Below, piece after piece: positions 24,830-34,152 of a stretch of 47,346 nt of DNA (its first letter is position 1; every line of letters starts with the position of its first letter). Position numbers and translations under genes: made by a program. Origin of the DNA: an uncultured Bacteroidales bacterium (GTDB taxonomy: Bacteria; Bacteroidota; Bacteroidia; Bacteroidales; Lentimicrobiaceae); the NCBI GenBank assembly GCA_937894795.1, contig CALCQV010000131.1, positions 1-47,346 on the forward strand. The letters are read 5' to 3'. Under the pieces are notes generated by a model. The model was given only the letters and a program-made list of their open reading frames with translations. It was not told where the DNA came from and did not search any database.

Positions 24830-26440
24830 ATGATTACAGTATCTGACCTGAGTATTCAATTCGGGAAACGTATATTATTTCAGGATGTGAATATGAATTT
24901 CACTCCCGGCAATTGCTATGGAATTATTGGCGCAAATGGCGCCGGCAAGTCCACTTTTCTTAAAATGCTTTCGGGGGAAGTGGAAAATACTAAAGGTTCA
25001 ATTTTTCAGGGTCCCGGTGAAAGATTGTCGGTTCTCAGGCAGAATCATAATGAATTTGATGAGTACACTGTACTCTCTACTGTGTTAATGGGCCATTCAA
25101 CTTTATGGAAAGTAATGGAAGAGAAGGAGCAGTTATACTCAAAATTAGATTTTACGGAAGAAGATGGCCACCGGTCATCTGAATTGGAGGAGAAATTTGC
25201 CGAAATGGATGGCTGGAATGCCGAAAGTAATGCTGCAAGTTTACTCAGCGGACTTGGCATTAAAGAGAACTTGCATAATTCACTCATGACTCACCTGGAT
25301 GGGAAGGCGAAAGTGAAAGTATTACTTGCGCAGGCTCTTTTTGGCAAGCCTGATAATTTATTGCTGGATGAACCAACAAATGACCTTGACCTTGATACAG
25401 TTTCATGGTTGGAAGGATATCTCTCAAATTTTGAGAATACTGTACTGGTAGTGTCTCACGACAGGCATTTCCTTGATTCTATATGTACGCACATTGTAGA
25501 TATTGATTTCAACAGAGTACAATTATATCCGGGTAATTATTCATTTTGGTATGAATCAAGCCAATTGGCACTTCGGCAACTGCAAACTCAAAATAAAAAG
25601 GCAGAGGAGCGAAAGAAGGAACTTCAGGAATTCATTGCCCGCTTTAGTGCCAATGCTTCAAAGTCGAAACAGACTACCAGCAGAAAGAAGATGATTGAGA
25701 AGCTCAACATTGAGGAGATAAAACCTTCCACCCGTAAATATCCGGGAATTATATTCACACCTGAACGCGAGCCCGGTAATAACATATTGGAAGTCAAAGA
25801 TCTTAGTAAAAGCGTGAATGGTGTTACTCTTTTTAAGAATATAAGTTTCACTGTTCAGAAGAACGATAAGATCGTGTTTCTTTCAAAGGATACCAGGGCC
25901 ATGACACAGCTTTTTGAAATTCTCAAGGGTCATGAACAGCCTGATTCGGGGACTTTTATCTGGGGTCAGACTATACTCAAAGCCTATCTGCCACTTGAAT
26001 ATGATGAGTTATTCACCACTGATATTTCGCTGGTTGACTGGCTTGCCCAATTCTCGACTGATACTACAGAACTCTATTTAAGAGGATTTTTGGGTAAGAT
26101 GCTATTCTCAGGCGAAGAGATATACAAAAAGGCCAATGTCCTTTCAGGTGGCGAAAAAGTGCGCTGCATGATTGCACGCATGATGATTCGAAATGCAAAT
26201 GTAATGCTACTTGATAATCCCACCAACCATCTGGATCTTGAATCTATTCAGGCATTCAATAATACTTTGATCAAATTTAAAGGTAATATACTCATGTCAT
26301 CTCATGATCATGAATTTATTCAAACTGTATGTAACAGAATTATTGAAATTGGCCCCCGTGGTATGATTGACAAGTTGATGGATTTTGACGACTATATTAC
26401 CGATGATAAATTAAAAGAACAAAGAAATAAACTCTACTGA
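24830..26440 (+). CDS. ABC-F family ATPase, YbiT-like, with one degenerate ATP site
   Basis: 536 aa, two ABC domains, no membrane segments. Domain 1 has Walker A GANGAGKST and Walker B LLLDEPTNDLD, but its signature is degraded (LDGKAKVKVLLAQ). The linker SRFSANASKSKQTTSRKK-type segment (about 275-300) matches YbiT. Domain 2 keeps a signature LSGGEKVR, but its Walker A is gone (VFLSKDTRAMTQL where GxxGxGKST should be) and Walker B reads LLDNPTNHLD, with Asn replacing the catalytic Glu. So site 1 (Walker A of domain 1 with signature of domain 2) is intact and site 2 is dead. ABC-F proteins act on the ribosome E site. Confidence 0.92.
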   Translation: MITVSDLSIQFGKRILFQDVNMNFTPGNCYGIIGANGAGKSTFLKMLSGEVENTKGSIFQGPGERLSVLRQNHNEFDEYTVLSTVLMGHSTLWKVMEEKEQLYSKLDFTEEDGHRSSELEEKFAEMDGWNAESNAASLLSGLGIKENLHNSLMTHLDGKAKVKVLLAQALFGKPDNLLLDEPTNDLDLDTVSWLEGYLSNFENTVLVVSHDRHFLDSICTHIVDIDFNRVQLYPGNYSFWYESSQLALRQLQTQNKKAEERKKELQEFIARFSANASKSKQTTSRKKMIEKLNIEEIKPSTRKYPGIIFTPEREPGNNILEVKDLSKSVNGVTLFKNISFTVQKNDKIVFLSKDTRAMTQLFEILKGHEQPDSGTFIWGQTILKAYLPLEYDELFTTDISLVDWLAQFSTDTTELYLRGFLGKMLFSGEEIYKKANVLSGGEKVRCMIARMMIRNANVMLLDNPTNHLDLESIQAFNNTLIKFKGNILMSSHDHEFIQTVCNRIIEIGPRGMIDKLMDFDDYITDDKLKEQRNKLY

Positions 26441-26592
26441 TTCAGGATTCTGAATTTAACCTGCATCTCACGGCACCACTGCTTTATTGTCGATTTGTAA
26501 TTTCGGATTTGGGTACTTTTTGCTTTTTTGCGAACTAATAATTCGTAAATAATTGAAAATTAATGTGTATCTTGCGGAAAATTATATAGATA

Positions 26593-26781
26593 GTGAAAAA
26601 AAGTAAGAGTAATCAAGTGGTAAGTCTTAAGAGTAATAATAGTACAATTGACACTTCATGTGGTTCACTCAGGGGTAAATATCCTGTTGTACTGGATGGG
26701 GGAAAGACTACAATTTATATCGCTGATAAAAGCCGGGAAGCTGAGATCATAGAGAGATATAAAGCCAGGACTAAAAGGTAA
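26593..26781 (+). CDS. Possible small basic protein
   Basis: 62 aa with a GTG start; not recognised. The N-terminal half is Ser/Asn/Lys-rich; the second half (GKYPVVLDGGKTTIYIADKS then a charged EAEIIERYKARTKR) looks like two strands and a helix. The predicted start sits about 15 bp after TATCTTGC, a near match to the -7 element. The fold-like second half and a plausible promoter favour a real gene, but the low-complexity front and rare start codon leave doubt. Confidence 0.4.
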   Translation: MKKSKSNQVVSLKSNNSTIDTSCGSLRGKYPVVLDGGKTTIYIADKSREAEIIERYKARTKR

Positions 26782-26939
26782 TTTCATACTGATGGATATA
26801 GAATTGATTGTTGTTTTAAATAACAACAGGGCGATAGTTATGCCTAATTTGTTTGGCTTATAATTGGAGATGATTATTGGCAAATAAAATTAGCTTAATT
26901 TTACAACCTCTTATAACAACAATCTAAATTCTTCTGCTA

Positions 26940-28493
26940 ATGCCGATATTAGGATCAATTATCAAAGGCGCCATTGCATTTCCAAGTAAAATTCCATTTG
27001 AAAAAATCAGAAAGTTAACTCCAGCCAAACAGCAAGAGCAAACTTTACGGAAACTTATAAGCAGGGCTCAATATACTGCACTTGGTGAAGAATATGGCTT
27101 TGATGAAATGTTGAGGGAAAAGAATCTGATAAAGAAGTTTAAAGCTACGGTACCCCTGAACGATTATAATTCAATTCATCAAAAATGGTGGTACAGAACC
27201 CTACATGGTGAATCATTTGTGGCCTGGCCGGGAAAAGTAAAATATTTTGCCTTAAGCTCAGGTACCAGCGAAGCAACGAGCAAGTATATCCCGGTCACAT
27301 CTGATATGCTTAAAGCCATTAAAAGAACAAGCATACGCCAGATTTTTTCTTTAGCAAAGTATGATTTCCCGAGAGACTTTTATGAAAAAGGAATTCTAAT
27401 GCTTGGCGGTAGCACTCATTTACTCTTTAACGGTACCTATTATGAGGGTGACCTCTCGGGAATTACCACCGGTAATATTCCTTTCTGGTTTCAGCATTTT
27501 TATAAACCCGGAAACCGGATATCAAAAGAGCGTGACTGGACAACCAAACTGGATGAGATTGTTAAAAAGGCCAAGGATTGGGATATAGGCGTAATTGTGG
27601 GAGTTCCGGCATGGCTGCAGATACTCATGGAGCGTATTATTGACTATTACAAGGTTAATACAATACATGATATATGGCCTAACCTTTCTATTTATGTACA
27701 TGGCGGCGTTTCATTTGCCCCCTACCAGAAGACTTTTGAGAAATTACTGGCAAAGCCGTTAACCTACATTGAAACCTACCTCGCATCAGAAGGATTTATT
27801 GCTTTCCAGAGCCGTCCTAATACCAATGGAATGCAATTGGTGCTTGATAACGGACTATTTTATGAATTTGTGCCCTTTAATAGTGAGAATTTTGATGATG
27901 AAGGTAATGTTCATCAAAATGCTACTACCCTCACAATTGGTGAAGTTGAAGAGGGAGAGGAATATGCACTTTTGCTTTCTTCCTGCGCAGGTGCATGGCG
28001 GTATATGATTGGTGATACGGTTAGATTTACATCAAAAGAAAAGACGGAGATCATCATTACGGGCCGGATTAAACATTATCTGAACCTGTGTGGGGAGCAT
28101 CTATCGCAGGATAACATGAACCGTGCAATACAGATGCTTGAAGAACAGGTTAATATATCAGTACCTGAGTTTACAGTTGCCGGTATCAAGCATGAGAGCA
28201 TGTTTGCCCATAAATGGTATCTTGGCGTTTCCGGCGATTGGAAAGCAGTTGATCAGCAATTGGTAAAACAACAAATTGACCAGAACCTCAAGGATCTTAA
28301 TGATGATTACAGGGTTGAACGAATTGCTGCCATTCGTGATGTAAAGGTGGAGTTATTACCACTTGATTTATTCTATAAATACATGAAGACATTGGGTAAG
28401 GAAGGCGGACAACATAAATTTCCAAGAGTAATAAAAAAAGATCAGCTTACGCGTTGGGAAGAATATCTGGATAATAACTTCAGGAAAATCTAA
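26940..28493 (+). CDS. GH3-family acyl-adenylating protein
   Basis: 517 aa. GH3 is an ANL-superfamily branch; plant members activate auxin or jasmonate with ATP and join it to an amino acid. The ATP motif SSGTSEATSKYIP (about residue 105), YLASEGF (the family's YxxSEG motif, about residue 280), YMIGDTVRF and TGRIKHYLNLCGEHL are all present. The substrate pair is unknown; bacterial members are largely uncharacterised. A LysE exporter starts 8 bp after its stop codon, suggesting co-translation. Confidence 0.9.
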   Translation: MPILGSIIKGAIAFPSKIPFEKIRKLTPAKQQEQTLRKLISRAQYTALGEEYGFDEMLREKNLIKKFKATVPLNDYNSIHQKWWYRTLHGESFVAWPGKVKYFALSSGTSEATSKYIPVTSDMLKAIKRTSIRQIFSLAKYDFPRDFYEKGILMLGGSTHLLFNGTYYEGDLSGITTGNIPFWFQHFYKPGNRISKERDWTTKLDEIVKKAKDWDIGVIVGVPAWLQILMERIIDYYKVNTIHDIWPNLSIYVHGGVSFAPYQKTFEKLLAKPLTYIETYLASEGFIAFQSRPNTNGMQLVLDNGLFYEFVPFNSENFDDEGNVHQNATTLTIGEVEEGEEYALLLSSCAGAWRYMIGDTVRFTSKEKTEIIITGRIKHYLNLCGEHLSQDNMNRAIQMLEEQVNISVPEFTVAGIKHESMFAHKWYLGVSGDWKAVDQQLVKQQIDQNLKDLNDDYRVERIAAIRDVKVELLPLDLFYKYMKTLGKEGGQHKFPRVIKKDQLTRWEEYLDNNFRKI

Positions 28494-28501
28494 TTCATTG
28501 T

Positions 28502-29125
28502 ATGCATCCCCTGTTTGAAGGAATGATTTTAGGGCTTACCCTGGCAGTAATGCTGGGGCCTGCTCTTTTTACACTCATTCAAACAAGCATTCACCGTGGG
28601 CCTTATAGAGGTACCCTTTTGGCTACCGGCATTTTTTTAAGTGATCTAGCCCTTGTTTGGTTTTGCTATTTTGGAGCAGCGCAAATTTTTGGTAATGAAC
28701 GAAATGGAATTGTTTTTGGCATTATTGGAGGTGTTATCCTTATAGCTTTTGGAATAGTAACTTATCTTAGAAAAGTGCAGGTGGCTACAGATGAGATGCT
28801 TGACAATATCAAAAAACCCCCACCCGTTACTTATATTTTCAAAGGATTCTTTCTGAATTTTGCCAATCCATTTGTATGGCTCTTCTGGATTTCAGTGATG
28901 GTAACCGTGAGTGCCAGTTATGGAGCAGAATCCTTTTCAGTTAAAGTGTTCTTTGCAGGGTCATTGTTGACTATCTTTTCAACTGATTTGCTGAAGGTGT
29001 TTGTTGCAAACCATCTTAAAAAATACCTTAAGCCCAAATTACTGATTCGGTTAAATCATGGAGTAGGAATATTACTGGTAATATTTGGAATATTCCTGAT
29101 GATTAAAACATTTATCAAATTCTAA
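28502..29125 (+). CDS. LysE-family exporter
   Basis: 207 aa with six hydrophobic segments. The N-terminal FEGMILGLTLAVMLGPAL is the LysE/RhtB pattern with its conserved Gly-Pro, and NFANPFVWLFWI is the central NPxxxxFW-type motif. Members export amino acids or related small molecules. The gene follows GH3 directly. Its last 4 bp overlap the convergent recJ end. Confidence 0.87.
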   Translation: MHPLFEGMILGLTLAVMLGPALFTLIQTSIHRGPYRGTLLATGIFLSDLALVWFCYFGAAQIFGNERNGIVFGIIGGVILIAFGIVTYLRKVQVATDEMLDNIKKPPPVTYIFKGFFLNFANPFVWLFWISVMVTVSASYGAESFSVKVFFAGSLLTIFSTDLLKVFVANHLKKYLKPKLLIRLNHGVGILLVIFGIFLMIKTFIKF

Positions 29126-30966
29126 TAATTTTCGTATCCTGCGGTTGAATTTCTGGCAAATCCTGATTTGTCAATTATTGAATCGACCATTATATCCTTG
29201 ATGTTGATTTGAATCTCTTTTTTATTATTCCACTCATTCTCTTCAATGTGATAACAGATATTAAAAGGTTGTCCTTTGCTTATATAATCAAAGTGATCAC
29301 CCAACTGAAACCCAATAGCCGGGATTGGATTAGAAGCATAGTCTATATGGCCAAGTGTTAATTTAAGGTGTTTGCTTTTCAATAATCGGCCATTGCCGTT
29401 ATCTATTACCCCGTCAGTCTGGAATACAGGTGATGGATTTCCCGGCCCGAAAGGGGCAAATTGCTTGATGAGCCGAATGAATTTGAAATTTATTTCATTA
29501 AGAGTAAGTTTAAGATCTATCTCAACTTCAGGTATCATCATTTCATCAGTTAATTTTGATGAAACAACACTTTCAAATCTTTCAATAAATGCATCGAGAT
29601 TATCAGGTTTCATTGACAATCCAGCGGCATATTTATGTCCACCGAAATGTTCGAGCAAATCACTGCATTCATCAATGGCATCATAAATATCAAAATCCTT
29701 TATTGAACGGGCTGATCCGGTAATTAATCCATTTGATTGTGTAAGCACAATAGTAGGCCTGTAATATGTCTCAATCAATCGTGAGGCGACAATTCCAATA
29801 ACCCCTTTATGCCACTTCTCATTAAAAACGACCGTTGATCGTGAATTCTTCAAGCGGGTTAAGTTTTTTATGTTATCCAATGCCATGTCGGTTGTATTCA
29901 AATCAAGATCACGCCTGGTAGTATTAAAGTCGTTGATTTGAGTAGCCAATATCTCAGCATCAGCGGGATTGTCACAAATAAGCAGCCTTACTGCATTCTT
30001 GCCACTTTCAATTCTACCTGCCGCATTAATGCGGGGTCCGATTAAAAAAACAAGGTCAGATATAGTAAGTTCGCGACAGAAGTAGCAAGGATCAGCGGTT
30101 GAGAGGTCTTTTATTCCATTAATTGAAGCATTTCCATTGCCATTTTTTGTTATGTTGGCATAACGTAAAATTGCTTCAAAACAAGCTTTAGGTTTTGTAT
30201 TCAGCAGCTTTAAACCATAAGTTGCCAATATGCGATTTTCTCCTGTAATGGGTACTATATCAGAAGCTATGCTTACTGTAACCAGGTCAAGATATTTTAT
30301 AAGTGCATCAAATGGAATATTCTTCCTGATTGCAATGGCCTGAATTAGTTTAAAGCCAACGCCACATCCTGATAATTCCTTATAAGGATATTGGCAATCA
30401 TGTCGTTTTGGATCAAGTACAGCAATAGCTTCCGGAATAGAATCCCCCGGACGATGATGGTCACAAATGATAAAATCAACCCCCAGATTGTTGGCATAAT
30501 TAATTTTTTCAATTGCTTTTATCCCACAATCCAATGCGATCACCAGTTTAAAGTTATCATTTTTTGCATAATCAATACTCTGAATTGATATACCATAACC
30601 TTCTGTGTATCGATCGGGGATATAGAAATCTAAAAGGTTCTCCGGCATGCCTGTCTCCAGAAGAAATGTATAAACAAGTGCCACCGCAGTAGTGCCGTCC
30701 ACATCATAGTCACCATAAACCAGAATCTTCTCCTTCTTTTCAATAGCTGTAAATATTCGGGAAATAGCAGCCTCCATATCTTTCATCAGAAAGGGATCAT
30801 GGAGCTCATTAAGATCAGGCCTGAAAAAAGACTTGGCTTCCTGGAATGTATAAATACCACGTTGAACAAGTAATTCAGCAACTACTTCACTAATACTTAA
30901 CGCCTCGGCTAAAGAATGAACCTTTGCAGGGTCACCTTTAGGTTTAACAACCCATCTCTTATGCAT
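29122..30966 (-). CDS. recJ: Single-stranded-DNA exonuclease RecJ
   Basis: 614 aa, a little over the usual length. Degrades single-stranded DNA 5' to 3' in recombination and mismatch repair. Seen: motif I VYGDYDVDGTT, IALDCGIK, the DHH motif IICDHHRPG, LIGPRINAAGRIESG, the DHHA1 motif FGGHKYAAGLSM and the C-terminal OB region. It is 122 bp after the permease gene and may be co-transcribed with it. Confidence 0.95.
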   Translation of the reverse strand: MHKRWVVKPKGDPAKVHSLAEALSISEVVAELLVQRGIYTFQEAKSFFRPDLNELHDPFLMKDMEAAISRIFTAIEKKEKILVYGDYDVDGTTAVALVYTFLLETGMPENLLDFYIPDRYTEGYGISIQSIDYAKNDNFKLVIALDCGIKAIEKINYANNLGVDFIICDHHRPGDSIPEAIAVLDPKRHDCQYPYKELSGCGVGFKLIQAIAIRKNIPFDALIKYLDLVTVSIASDIVPITGENRILATYGLKLLNTKPKACFEAILRYANITKNGNGNASINGIKDLSTADPCYFCRELTISDLVFLIGPRINAAGRIESGKNAVRLLICDNPADAEILATQINDFNTTRRDLDLNTTDMALDNIKNLTRLKNSRSTVVFNEKWHKGVIGIVASRLIETYYRPTIVLTQSNGLITGSARSIKDFDIYDAIDECSDLLEHFGGHKYAAGLSMKPDNLDAFIERFESVVSSKLTDEMMIPEVEIDLKLTLNEINFKFIRLIKQFAPFGPGNPSPVFQTDGVIDNGNGRLLKSKHLKLTLGHIDYASNPIPAIGFQLGDHFDYISKGQPFNICYHIEENEWNNKKEIQINIKDIMVDSIIDKSGFARNSTAGYENY

Positions 30967-31088
30967 TTTTACTGTTTTGATGGGTAAAAATAGTGAATCT
31001 CCTTATAAACAACTAAAATTTTTATGAATTGTGTACTGTTAAAAAAAACGCCGGGTAAAATATGTGATATTAAATTGATATTTCAGCA

Positions 31089-32345
31089 TCAGAATGATGA
31101 TCGCATTGCTTCAACCGGATCAAGCCTTGAAGCTGATAGGGAGGGAATAAAACCTGATACAAGTCCTATTATTGCTGATACTGAGATGCCAAGAATAACG
31201 TTACCTGCAGTTAGAATAAGCGGCATATCAAAGGTGTAGGAAATAACTTTGGTAATTGCGAAAATCAGAATCAGGCCAATTATACCACCCAGTACTGAAA
31301 GAAAAATGGATTCAAACAAGAATTGCTGAAGAATAAATGAGTTCTTGGCTCCCATTGATTTTTGAATACCTATTTGAGCCGTGCGTTCTTTAACTGAAAC
31401 GAACATGATATTGGCAATGCCGAATCCACCAACTAGTAATGAGAAACCCCCTATAATCCATCCAACCATTCCTATTACCCTGAATACGGCATCAAAGCCC
31501 TGGGTAAGAATATCAGTTTGGTTTATCGCAAAATCATCGTCCGTACCCGGTTTTAATTTTCTAACTGAACGCATTATACCCTTTAACTCGTATGAAAGTT
31601 CATCATTTGAAACAGTGGAGTTTGCTTTAACCAAAATGGCTGCCCCGATATTGTCGCCCTTCAGGTCGATAAATGACTTTGCGAAGCCAACTGGCATCAT
31701 TACGTAATTATCAGTGGAGTTGCCAAAATTGTTCATACCCTCTTTCTTAAATACTCCAATCACCTCCATCTGCCGGCCAAACACCTTTATTTTTTGTCCT
31801 ATGGGATCCGTATTTCCATATAGGCCATTTGCAATCTGATTGCCTATGATGGCAAGTGGGCGCCCTCCGGCTGATTCATCAGCTGTAAAGTACCTTCCTG
31901 ATGATAACTCAAATGACATGACATTAGGGTAATCATGTGACACAGCAACTATAGAGCCTTGAATGGAGAGACTGCCATGTTTCACTTTACGCATAGTGCT
32001 CACCATATATGCCGAAGCTGATGATGCCTGACTTTTCCGTTGAATCTCATTTAGCTCTGATAATCTGGGTTCGGGCCTTTTCATATACTCCCACCATGGA
32101 TAATCACCCCCAAATGCCCAAGGCCATTTCTGAATAAAGAGCACATTGCTCCCAAGTGAGTTGACGCTTGAACGTACTGTACTCTCAATGGAATCAAATA
32201 TTGTAAAAACAGAGATGATAGAAAAGATACCTATGGTTATTCCAAGAAGTGAAAGTATTGTTCTAACCTTATTTACAACAATAGCGCGCAATGCGAATAC
32301 ATAACTTTCACGGAATAATTTCAGTGTTGCGGTAATCTTTTTCAT
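31089..32345 (-). CDS. MacB/FtsX-like ABC transporter permease
   Basis: 418 aa. One N-terminal helix (about residues 27-49, LSLLGITIGIFSIISVFTIF), a large periplasmic MacB-type core (about 50-290), and three C-terminal helices with the FtsX signature (ERTAQIGIQKSMGAKNSFI). Such permeases drive mechanotransmission or lipoprotein/peptide export with a separate ATPase. No ATPase gene is adjacent. The substrate is unknown. Confidence 0.85.
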   Translation of the reverse strand: MKKITATLKLFRESYVFALRAIVVNKVRTILSLLGITIGIFSIISVFTIFDSIESTVRSSVNSLGSNVLFIQKWPWAFGGDYPWWEYMKRPEPRLSELNEIQRKSQASSASAYMVSTMRKVKHGSLSIQGSIVAVSHDYPNVMSFELSSGRYFTADESAGGRPLAIIGNQIANGLYGNTDPIGQKIKVFGRQMEVIGVFKKEGMNNFGNSTDNYVMMPVGFAKSFIDLKGDNIGAAILVKANSTVSNDELSYELKGIMRSVRKLKPGTDDDFAINQTDILTQGFDAVFRVIGMVGWIIGGFSLLVGGFGIANIMFVSVKERTAQIGIQKSMGAKNSFILQQFLFESIFLSVLGGIIGLILIFAITKVISYTFDMPLILTAGNVILGISVSAIIGLVSGFIPSLSASRLDPVEAMRSSF

Positions 32346-32541
32346 GGATTTGTTTAAAGAAGTAAAATTAGTGATTTAATTGTCACTTAAAACTGCTTAA
32401 TCATTTGGAGATTGACATAAAAATTAATAAAATTGCATTGTGGTAGAGGTCGCAAAATCATAACGTTAAAAAGTTAGTTTTCAGCTTTCTGCATATCAAC
32501 TTCCTTGGCTTCACCGTTAACTTTATTTCTTATCGAAAAAT

Positions 32542-34107
32542 ATGATTACTAGCAAAACAATAAGGAAAGCCCTGATTTCAGTTTATTATAAAGAAGGACT
32601 TGACTCCATCATTAAGAAACTTAATGAAAAGGGGGTTAGTCTGTATTCTACCGGAGGAACTTACGATTTTATATGTTCATTGGGTATTGAATGCAATAAG
32701 GTTGAAGATTTAACCGGTTATCCATCCATTCTCGGAGGAAGGGTGAAGACTTTGCATCCAAAGGTTTTTGGTGGTATTCTGGGCAGGCCTGACCTTGAAC
32801 AGGATAAATTGGATATGGAAGCCTTTGACATTGACACCTTTGATCTGGTGGTTGTTAATTTATATCCATTTGTACAGACTGTACTTACAGGTGCCAAACA
32901 TCATGATATAATTGAAAAAATTGATATTGGAGGCATCTCTCTTATCAGGGCTGCAGCCAAGAATTATAAACATGTACTCTGCATCTCCTCTCCTGACCAA
33001 TATGCCGAATTATTGGATATTGCCAGTCGTTATGAATGCAGTACGGAGCTGAATGAGAGACTTGAGTTTGCCAAACGGGCCTTTGAGAAATCTTCTTCAT
33101 ACGATAATGCAATCTTCAATTATCTATCTGATTATACTGATACTGAAAAGCATAAATCAGGCGTTATTGTTCACACCGATGATAACGAATTAAAAATAAG
33201 GGCACGAAATCCCATGAAATTGCGTTATGGAGAGAACCCACATCAGGAAGCAGCATATTTCGGGAACCTGGAGGGTGTTTTTAGTAAATTGCATGGGAAA
33301 GAGCTTTCATACAATAATCTGTTGGATCTTGATGCAGGGATAAGTTTGATTAGTGATTTCAATGAAACCACCTTTGCTATTCTAAAACATAACAACGCTT
33401 GTGGAGTAGCCAGCAGGCCGCTTTTGAGAGATGCATGGAATGAAGCCCTGCAGGCTGATCCGGTATCAGCATACGGCGGTGTCCTGATTACCAACTCGCC
33501 AATAGATGAAGCAACAGCTGAGGAGATAAATAAAATATTTTTTGAAATAATCCTGGCTCCGGGGTATGAAAAAAATGCGCTCGATGTTCTGATGACTAAG
33601 AAAAATAGAATAATTTTGCAGGCTAAATCATTTGATTTTCAGGCTCAACAGTTTAGAAGTGTATTAAATGGTGTTTTATACCAGGACAAGGATTTGAAAA
33701 TTGAGTCGGTTGATGAATTGAAGGTTATTACACATAAAACACCGGATGCCGGACAAATGGAAGATCTGCTTTTTGCAAACAAAATAGTGAAGCACAGTAA
33801 GTCAAATGCTATAGTGCTTGCATCGGGTAAAAAGTTACTTGCCAGTGGTATTGGGCAAACTTCCAGGGTTGATGCATTAAAACAGGCTATTGAGAAAGCA
33901 AATGCGTTCGGGCTCAATCTAAAAAATGCCGTCATGGCTTCAGATGCTTTTTTCCCTTTTGCTGATTCAGTTGAAATTGCTCATAAAACTGGTATTGTAA
34001 GTGTTATTCAACCCGGTGGTTCAGTTAGGGATAATGAAACCATAGAGTATTGTGATAAGCATGATATCAGTATGGTTTTTACCGGTATCCGTCATTTTAA
34101 ACATTAA
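32542..34107 (+). CDS. purH: Bifunctional AICAR transformylase/IMP cyclohydrolase
   Basis: 521 aa. The last two steps of purine synthesis. The N-terminal cyclohydrolase (MGS-like) domain shows STGGTYDF and GRVKTLHPKVFGGILGR. The transformylase domain has LRYGENPHQEA, the catalytic KHNNACG, SDAFFPFAD and IQPGGSVRD. The usual KHxNPCG is KHNNACG here, a small change. mreB follows after 45 bp on the same strand. Confidence 0.96.
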   Translation: MITSKTIRKALISVYYKEGLDSIIKKLNEKGVSLYSTGGTYDFICSLGIECNKVEDLTGYPSILGGRVKTLHPKVFGGILGRPDLEQDKLDMEAFDIDTFDLVVVNLYPFVQTVLTGAKHHDIIEKIDIGGISLIRAAAKNYKHVLCISSPDQYAELLDIASRYECSTELNERLEFAKRAFEKSSSYDNAIFNYLSDYTDTEKHKSGVIVHTDDNELKIRARNPMKLRYGENPHQEAAYFGNLEGVFSKLHGKELSYNNLLDLDAGISLISDFNETTFAILKHNNACGVASRPLLRDAWNEALQADPVSAYGGVLITNSPIDEATAEEINKIFFEIILAPGYEKNALDVLMTKKNRIILQAKSFDFQAQQFRSVLNGVLYQDKDLKIESVDELKVITHKTPDAGQMEDLLFANKIVKHSKSNAIVLASGKKLLASGIGQTSRVDALKQAIEKANAFGLNLKNAVMASDAFFPFADSVEIAHKTGIVSVIQPGGSVRDNETIEYCDKHDISMVFTGIRHFKH

Positions 34108-34152
34108 TGCCTTGTCAATAATTTATTAAATCATTGAAATAAAAACTATAAG

